This document shows positions 57,605 through 64,000 of a stretch of 64,000 nucleotides of DNA, piece by piece. A program made the translations under genes and the position numbers. The DNA is from Lates calcarifer. Its lineage: Eukaryota > Chordata > Actinopteri > Centropomidae. The stretch covers positions 27,348,237-27,412,236 of the forward strand of contig NC_066849.1 in the NCBI RefSeq assembly GCF_001640805.2, written 5' to 3'. Under the pieces are notes generated by a model. The model worked only from the letters and a program-made list of their open reading frames with translations. It was not told the origin of the DNA and did not search any database. Position 1 is the stretch's first letter. Every line of letters starts with the position of its first letter.

Positions 57605-57955
57605 GAACTAATTCCTGCAGGCGTTGTACTCGACCGAAGAGGAAGTTTAAGCTGTTGATTTACCAGTTGTTCGATCTACGTTCCAGCCCTCACCTATGGT
57701 CATGAGCTTTGGGTCGTGACGGGAAGAATCGTGAATACAAGCAGCTGGAATGAGTTTTTGGGCAAATACAACTTGTTCAGAGACCCGAGGGTAGAACCAG
57801 AGTGTTGCTGGAGAGAATATATACATCCTATCTGGTCTGGGAACAACTCAGGATCTCTCAGGGGGGAGCTGGATAGGGATATCTGGAATACCCTGGTTAA
57901 CCTGCTGCAACCACGACCTGACTCAGGATAATTAACAGAAAATGGATGGATGGAT
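57605..57955 (+). pseudogene. LINE 3' end with GGAT tail
   Basis: Reading frames contain LTYGHELWVVTGRI-like sequence (from about 57688), CCWREYIHPIWSGNNSGS and LLQPRPDSG followed by a TAA stop near 57932. The tail is AAAATGGATGGATGGATGG. This is the typical 3' end of a widespread fish non-LTR retrotransposon. It is 5' truncated and mutated. Confidence 0.8.
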
Positions 57956-58560
57956 GGAGGAAATGCATAGGAATCCTGAACCCTGATGTAGAAAACAGAA
58001 ACTGAAACTTTTCTGACCCTTCATGGTTCTGCTTTTCAATCTGAATATTTGTGTGGGAGAGCGCAGAGCTGATCTCCTTCACCAACATTTACTTGACACA
58101 TGTTGAACATGAAGTCTTTTAATAGTCGTGTGATGTCGGCATCAGTCTGTGTTTCGCCGCCGGTTACGATCGACGCCGCCGACGTTCTGTCACATTCAAA
58201 CACAGCAGCTGTGTTGAATGTGACAGTGATGGAAATGTCAGAGTGCTGCTGGGTCACAGACCTGCAGACAGGACCAGAGTGTTGACGGTTTACTATCAAC
58301 ACTTTTCATCTAAAAGAACTTCACTCAGACCTGTTGACAAACTCCAGAACCATTCCCACAGGAAAAAAGCAAAATCCTCAACTCATCTGGCCCAAGTAAA
58401 GGGAATGTTCATTTCTCATAGTTTTAAGTTTTTTTGAGTCTCAAGACTTTAAAGACAGCTGTAAAGACGAGTCCTGAGGTTGTTTGCACTCAACAGACAA
58501 ATGACTGAAGGTTTTGTCAGAATCCTGACTGAACAGAATCAGGTGGATGAGACTTGTGCA

Positions 58561-58705
58561 GGTTGATGTGATTTGTTCAGGTGTATGTGACTCGTTCAGG
58601 TTAAGGTGACTTGTTCAGGTGGAGGTGACTTGTTCAGGTGACTCGTTCAGGTGTATGTGACTCGTTCAGGTTAAGGTGACTTGTTCAGGTGGAGGTGATG
58701 ACTTG
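58561..58705. repeat. 20-bp minisatellite (GTTCAGGTnnnnGTGACTYG)
   Basis: About seven units. Four consecutive units form a block of roughly 65 bp that itself occurs twice (near 58576 and 58640). Confidence 0.93.
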
Positions 58706-58719
58706 ATTAGACCTGAACT

Positions 58720-59050
58720 CGATTGCTTCCTGCCATGATTCCCTCTCTGTGTCTGCAGCCCGTGTTGCATTCACTGCTCTTTTCTTGTGTTATGATGTTG
58801 TGGGATTTTTTTCCTCTCGCTCTGATTGAGGTCGGCGTGTCGTGGCAGGAGGACGCTGCCGCTGCCTCCTTTTCGCCATGTTCAGCCAGGTGACAAAATC
58901 TTGTTAAAGCCGTGTCCATGGGCTGCCGCTGAATGATTTATCTGTGGATAAAGGTCGCCACAGCAATGAGCAATGGGCTGTCGACGGGGCAGGAGCCTGG
59001 CAGCACATCGCCATGGAAACAGAAACAGTCCAGCATCCCCCCGCTGGCGT
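58720..59050. promoter_or_regulatory. candidate conserved noncoding element with RFX-like site
   Basis: High-complexity, repeat-free sequence (TTCAGCCAGGTGACAAAATC, GCCGCTGAATGATTTATCTG). ATCGCCATGGAAAC at 59007-59020 is close to an RFX X-box. Conservation is not shown. Confidence 0.3.
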
Positions 59051-59063
59051 GGTCACCAAACAA

Positions 59064-59064
59064 C

Positions 59065-59095
<31 letters not shown>

Positions 59096-59106
59096 ACACA
59101 CACACA
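59064..59106. repeat. C18 homopolymer followed by (CA)n
   Basis: A run of about 18 C, then about 12 CA units. Confidence 0.95.
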
Positions 59107-59168
59107 CGCCTGACTCACTGTGTGATGACATTCAGTCTCTGAAGCAAAAAAAACATCATTGTGCTGGT

Positions 59169-59257
59169 GTATATTACCCATAATCCCCTTCTCCTTTTGG
59201 AGGAGGCTGTACAAATCATCCTCATATTTTCAGAGTTTCCTGGCTGGATATCAGAGA
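59169..59257 (-). repeat. dispersed repeat R1, diverged partial copy
   Basis: Reverse complement of about 9230-9345: TTTCCTGGCTGGATATCAG and ATTACCCATAATCCCC match the ends of that segment. The middle is shorter. Confidence 0.7.
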
Positions 59258-62200
59258 CGAACGCTGGTTTTTAATGACTTCTAAGCCTGAGTTCAGCATT
59301 ACTTTTGAACTTCCTGGGCCTGATTCCAGCACTTTAAGCCGCTGACTATCACTCATTTAGAGGGAGATTGCACCTGCTCGCCAGGTGGAACTGCATCATC
59401 TCAGGAGGTGAAGCTGCAGTGAAGAAAAAAACCTGATTTGTTGAAGTGTGGGTGTAAAACTGAATAACCAGCCGACCTATAAATCCAGTTTCCTGTCAGC
59501 TTCACCTTGACCAAGGAGACAAAAACACATTAGGGGTAATTGGGAACGGGTCAGTAACTGAGCAATAACAGGTAATGGAGGGATGATGGGGAGGGTGGGA
59601 GGAGGGGGGGGCAGTGAGGGACCAGGACAGAAGGAGGGAGGATGTTTCATTCAAGTTCGTCTTGTTTTAACTCGTGTTGGACGATCAGCTCTTATTTCTT
59701 TTTGTTGTTGTTGATATTTAACTTTTCACACTTCAACAGGACGGTGAGTTTGAGGTCAGATCATGATGTTTTTGTTTGTTTAAACGTTCTCTATGGAGAA
59801 ATCCAAAAACTCTTGTTACTGACACCTGTGGCCGTTAAAACTGAATGAATGAATCAGATGCCAATGTTGACGCTAGTTTTTCCTCAAAGTCGGCTCAATT
59901 CATGTTTGGCCAAACAAGCTTCATAAAGTGTCATAAGTTTTTTTCAGCGGCACAGAAGAGAGACTTTTATTGTGGCGAGGCATCCTGAAAACTCGACCTG
60001 AGTTGCGTAGAAATGAGTCTATGGAGAAAGTCAGGGAATGGCTCATTTTTTATTTCATGTTACAATCTTTTCACACATCGGCAAAAAAGCAAACATTCCA
60101 TGTAATTTACTACAAATTCTTCCATACAGTTCCTTTAAATTTCTGTTGTTCACCCCAGTCAGACATGTATTGACGTTCGGATGACTGAGACCTGGAACCG
60201 AAATTATCAGAGGACTTTATTTTAAACTTTATTTTAAATCTTCCAGCGGAGCAGAGACTGGCCTCCGTCTGTGAAGTCTTGTTTTTTCTCCTTTTCATCT
60301 TTAATGTCTGTTTTAAAATGAATGTGACATAAAATGATTCATTATCTAATCATCCACGCTTTGATAGAAGAACTTTAATCAGACTGGAGATGACATCTTT
60401 TAGACAGAACATTAGATAATAATAATCATAGAGTCTTCTGATGGAGAACAGCTGATTATAATTTTCTTTTATTATGTTCAGGACGTCATCTCGGCTCTAA
60501 TTTCCCTCCTGCTGCAGAGCAATATGTCAGACAGTGTTCTTTCTTTTATCACTCTCTTCTTTTGTGTCTGTATCACAATGTTTCATGACCCTGAACGCCT
60601 CCTGACAGCATCCACATGCTTTTCCACTTCCTGTGTGTTGACTGTAAATGCAGCACTAACAGATACAAACACTGTTTTTATCAAATATGTACAACGCTGC
60701 AGCTTTGTCATCTTTCGCCTTCTCAGATTGACGGATCAATCAGAGCTTTGCGGGCGAGGTTGTGGATGCTAACCACCCGGCTATATCCGTGACAAATGGC
60801 CGTGAAAAGTGACGGCTGAAAACAGAAAAGATCTCACAGACATCTGTTTGATCAACGTGACAAACGTTAACTGCTCCTCACAGCTTCTGTCTGGACTGAA
60901 AATGATGTTGTCTGTGGGATGGATGTGTCACTCTCTACTGATTGGTTTGGGCAAAACAAAACAAAATAATCCCTCTTCCAAACAGAAAATGGAGCGTAAT
61001 GACTTTGATGCATGAAACCAGAGTCTCCGTCCTGTCACAGAGCTGCAGTTCATCTTCACTTTTTAAAAATGTTTCTCTGAACTTTACCAAGTCTTTTAGT
61101 TGTCTAACTTTAACAAGGAGGGGACATCCATGTTTATATTTAAGTGTTTTTAATGTAGACTGTAAAATGATAAAGTCTTTTATCTGTTCTCACATTCTCT
61201 ATAACTGCTTTGTCACTGGAATATCGAGGATAAAAATCACCTGAGCCATATAGTGAAGGTGACTGGCGAGGTGCCCCACAGATCGCCATATTTAACCAGC
61301 AGGTCCTCCACAAAGCCAGGTCTATGGAGCTCCAGGCGTCCGGTGACTCGGTTTGTTTACACCGCCATGTTGGCAGGAAAAGCCTGAGTAGTATCCAGAC
61401 CATAACACACAGGTCTAAAATACCTTTTATGGACATTGAACTGTTATTGTTATAAAAGCATTTAAACTAAACAAGATATTAAAGTTAGCTGGATTCTGTA
61501 CCTGATACAGTCACTGAAGAAGCAGAATCTGTTGCCTGTTGGTTCCCATCACTCTGTTTTCTTCTGCTCGCTTCAGCTCATTTTATGGCAGAAATCCATT
61601 TCTGTCTTTCAAGATTCTCGTGAATCTGATAAAATGCACAGCAGCTTCCACCATGTTCACCTTTTATAAATACAGCAGAGAGACAAGTTAGCTGCAATTA
61701 GCAGTTGACAGTAATTTGAACAGCACGCTTTCCTGCCAATATGGCGGGTGTTTGGACTTTGACTGTTGCATGCTGGGATTGCATGACGTCAACTCCTGAA
61801 GCTCTATTCTGTTCAGCTCAGATCAGCCCCTTCACTGTGAGTTTGAAGACTCAGAGTACAGGAATTAAAAAATGCTTTGTTCCTTATGTAATAAGCTTGT
61901 TAAATCTGCACATTTAGTTTTATATGAATTTAGCACATTTTAGAAAAGGATTTTTAGCAACTATTTTAGAGTTGTTTTATTGTTTTTGCACTTTGTACTG
62001 GAGATATTTCAGGTCATATTTATGTACTATGTGTTGTTGTAGCATCACCTGACTGCATGCTAAGTTTCCATCTGGGATTAACGTGGCCTGTTCCTTTTTC
62101 ACGACACTGCCAGAAACAAAAAACTGACCAGTATCAGTGTTTTTGTTTGGTGATCAGGTTGATTAGTCCTCGTGGTTTTGGGAGAATCTCACACCTGCTG

Positions 62201-62826
62201 AAATGCTCAGGTGTCCACATACGTTTGGCGATGTGATTTTTTAGAGTTCCTGCAGCTGCAGAGAACAAGCCTCGGTCCCGCCCTCACAGTGTGATTGACA
62301 GCTGATGTGTGTGACCGTGCAGCAGCAGTGATGCAGAGTAAATATAAAAACAGAACGAGGATCTCTGACTCCGGTGTTTTCCCTCTCCTCTCATGTTAAT
62401 CTGGGAGCTCCACAGATGGCTCCATTTAGTCCTGATGCCTCAAATCAAATGAGCCGGCTTCAAACGGCTCCGCGGCGGGTTTCTGAAGCGCCCTGACGGA
62501 GGAGTCGAACCATATGTTGTCGCGTAGCAGATGTCTGACTCCAGGTATCAGCTCCCTCCTCGCCTCCTCGCCTCCTCGCCTCCTCCTCCTCCTCCTCCTC
62601 CTCCTCGGTGACTCTTTGCTGTGTGTTGTTGGTTCAGTCATTTTCTGCTCCATCACCCAGGAGGCTTGTTGTTGTTGTTGTTGTAGTTGTCGAGATGCTG
62701 ATATGATTAAATCTAATTTCTCCCCCAGTCCTCCTCCCCCCTCCTCCCCCCCTCAGCCAGGGCCTGGTGGAGCTGTTTCCAGACGACCGGCTGATGTTTG
62801 ACTGTTAGTGTGAGTTTAGATTACAG

Positions 62827-63037
62827 TGATGTTCCCGTCAGGAGCTTTTAGTGAGTCACAGCTGCTGGGAGAGGAGATGGGGGAGGGAAGGGGGGAGGCA
62901 GAGGGGAGAGGAGGGGAGGAAGAGGCCGTTATATTACCCTGTTATAGTCAATCACCTGAGGGAGACAGGAAGACACATCAGTACCTGGACAGTGATGACT
63001 GGGTGGGGGAGAGGGGGGAGGGAGGGGACATACTGAG
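62827..63037 (+). CDS. possible patj linker exon after PDZ7
   Basis: An open 211-nt segment lies between TTTAGATTACAG and CTGAG|GTGAGA (strong donor). In frame it reads MFPSGAFSESQLLGEEMGEG, an E/G-rich stretch, then AVILPCYSQSPEGDRKTHQY and LDSDDWVGERGEGGDIL. The length, acidity and HQYLDSDDW are loosely like the YHSTDADF stretch before PDZ8 of mammalian PATJ. The entry phase (1) does not follow directly from the exon at 51712 (phase 2), so another exon would have to lie between. Much of it is low complexity; treat as tentative. Confidence 0.3.
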
Positions 63038-63349
63038 GTGAGATGTGATCCCTCCATCCTCACCCCTTTGGTCCACACCTCCCCCACAGTGCAGGAGCGC
63101 AGTGACACCTCCCCCCAGCGCACACACACACCTGTAGAGGAGATGGCGAGCAGGTTTCCACAGGAACCATGATGAGAGCTGAAGGAGTGAAGCATGAACA
63201 TTCGTCTCCCCTCACCTCCCCCGCTCTCTCCCTTCATTCATTCATTTCTCTTCTGTTAGTTTCTAATAAACGTCCAAAAAAACAAAAACAAAACAAACAA
63301 TCAAAAGATAAAAGCAGCGACAGTCATGGAGTCACGATGTTTCCACATC

Positions 63350-63480
63350 GTCCGTCTCATTCTCGTTAACGTGATTTCTCAGTCACACCTTGAGATAATT
63401 TCTTGAATTTTGGTACAAACGTTCACATTGGATGAACTGATTGAATCTTGGCGGCCATTTTGAAACTGAAACTTTAAATG
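63350..63480 (+). repeat. dispersed repeat R2, diverged copy
   Basis: CATCGTCCGTCTCATTCTCG, ACCTTGAGATAATTTCTTGA and ACAAACGTTCACATTGGATG match the R2 copies at 41967 and 49431. The DR1 part is lost. Confidence 0.75.
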
Positions 63481-63659
63481 TTGTAGTTTTTTGATGCATC
63501 TACAGCCTGTCGACCAATCAGATCACTGGAAAATGCTTTGTCATTCTGACTCATGGAGGCCAACTGAACATCAACAGTAACAATCTGCTGTATCTCTGCT
63601 GTCCCGTGTTGTTTGAACAGAGTCCAAAAACTATTCAGTTTTTAAATGAATGAAGAAAA

Positions 63660-63900
63660 ACAAAGTTTGAGTCAGCTAACCTAGCTAACGTTAGCATCGG
63701 TTAGCACCCACCAGTTAAAGTTCCTTTTTTTCCAAAAATAGCTAGCTATGGTCGTCTATTTTCACCTTATCTGAGTGAAGATAGCTTGCTAACACCTGCT
63801 GTTACCAGCGAGTGCTAACGTTAGCTTGTTTTGCTAATCTTAGCTTGGTTTGCCACTGTTAGCTAGGTTAGCTGGCTAACGTTAGCACCTGCTGGCATCA
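63660..63900. repeat. GCTAAC/GTTAGC-rich degenerate repeat
   Basis: Many overlapping GCTAAC, GTTAGC and the palindrome GCTAACGTTAGC (63689, 63876 region), with TAGCTAGC variants. Confidence 0.8.
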
Positions 63901-64000
63901 AACTTAGTTTTTCTTTAATTTGTATAAAAATTGAAACTTGTGTGTCTGTAGATGTTGTGTAATGAAACATGGAGCTGACGTGTTAGTGTAGACTGGAGAG

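Larger units (their letters stand above)
51713..64000 (+). other. intronic region after PDZ7
   Basis: The exon expected next in PATJ (encoding an NEDAVNQMA-like start in phase 2) was searched for by eye and not found. Contents: CTC repeats at 54492-54513; repeats at 55085-55210 and 55846-56003; a MITE fragment and LINE 3' end at 57471-57955; a minisatellite at 58561-58705; complex DNA at 58720-59050; a C-run plus (CA)n at 59064-59106; an R1 fragment at 59169-59257; a short inverted pair at about 61356 and 61729; CTC repeats at 62578-62606; a possible linker exon at 62827-63037; an R2 copy at 63350-63480; and GCTAAC/GTTAGC-rich DNA at 63660-63900. The stretches 51720-54480 and 59600-61230 show nothing I recognise. 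Confidence 0.7.

Noticed and set aside
63085..63172. Possible exon after CTCCCCCACAG (QERSDTSPQ...)
   Set aside because: In the phase left by the 62827-63037 candidate it hits a stop after four codons, and in the open phase it ends in TGA with no good donor.
1..64000. tRNA, rRNA, CRISPR or operon-like structures
   Set aside because: None seen. The repeated units are microsatellites, minisatellites or transposon relics, without the regular repeat-spacer pattern of CRISPR.
1..64000. MPDZ (MUPP1) as the gene identity
   Set aside because: MPDZ has the same domain order, but the PDZ6 loop ([12 protein letters not shown]), the PDZ4 end (KEVPPPFT) and PDZ5 ([13 protein letters not shown]) follow PATJ more closely.

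Overview
This window is fish genomic DNA, almost certainly a ray-finned fish and probably a percomorph; that last step is inference. The evidence is vertebrate-style split exons with GT/AG borders, very frequent (TG)n/(CA)n microsatellites, and relics of repeats typical of teleosts: mariner-like transposase, a LINE 3' end with a GGAT tail, palindromic MITEs and GCTAAC/GTTAGC-rich DNA. There is no prokaryotic gene organisation. Most short open frames in the window are chance frames in introns.

One gene is recognisable: patj (INADL, Pals1-associated tight junction protein), on the plus strand. I could place nineteen internal coding exons between 2056 and 51712. They join in phase into about 795 codons without a stop. 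The first starts with two bases of a split codon and the last ends with two, so the gene continues beyond both edges of what I can see. The encoded piece is the middle of the scaffold: a lead-in, PDZ4 (2885-3498), an acidic linker, PDZ5 (end of the exon at 3774-3983 plus 13077-13286), a long acidic linker (13839-22855), PDZ6 (23503-23877), a proline-rich linker (24713-25144) and PDZ7 (50438-51712). The paralogue MPDZ is excluded by residues in PDZ4, PDZ5 and PDZ6 that follow PATJ closely. PATJ belongs to the Crumbs-PALS1-PATJ apical polarity complex; its PDZ domains hold tight-junction and polarity partners.

Layout: 1-2055 intron, with a complex stretch at 1-290 that may be conserved noncoding DNA. 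2056-3983 six exons, compact. 3984-13076 a 9.1 kb intron inside PDZ5. 13077-13913 two exons. 13914-21278 a 7.4 kb intron holding LINE, interspersed-repeat and MITE relics. 21279-25144 a dense block of nine exons. 25145-50437 a 25.3 kb intron with minisatellites, microsatellites, repeat copies and a mariner relic. 50438-51712 the two PDZ7 exons. 51713-64000 mostly intron; the exon that should follow PDZ7 was not found, although 62827-63037 is a possible linker exon.

I found no convincing new biological system. The points most worth a second look are: (TG)n tracts serving as the 3' splice-site tract of four exons; a 90-bp perfect inverted repeat around a 50-bp spacer that is present in exactly inverted form in a second copy 23 kb away; an 18-bp perfect hairpin at 42936-42978; dispersed repeats that carry DR1 nuclear-receptor sites into patj introns; and a possible alternative last exon at 25688. 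All homology statements come from memory of the families; no database search was run.
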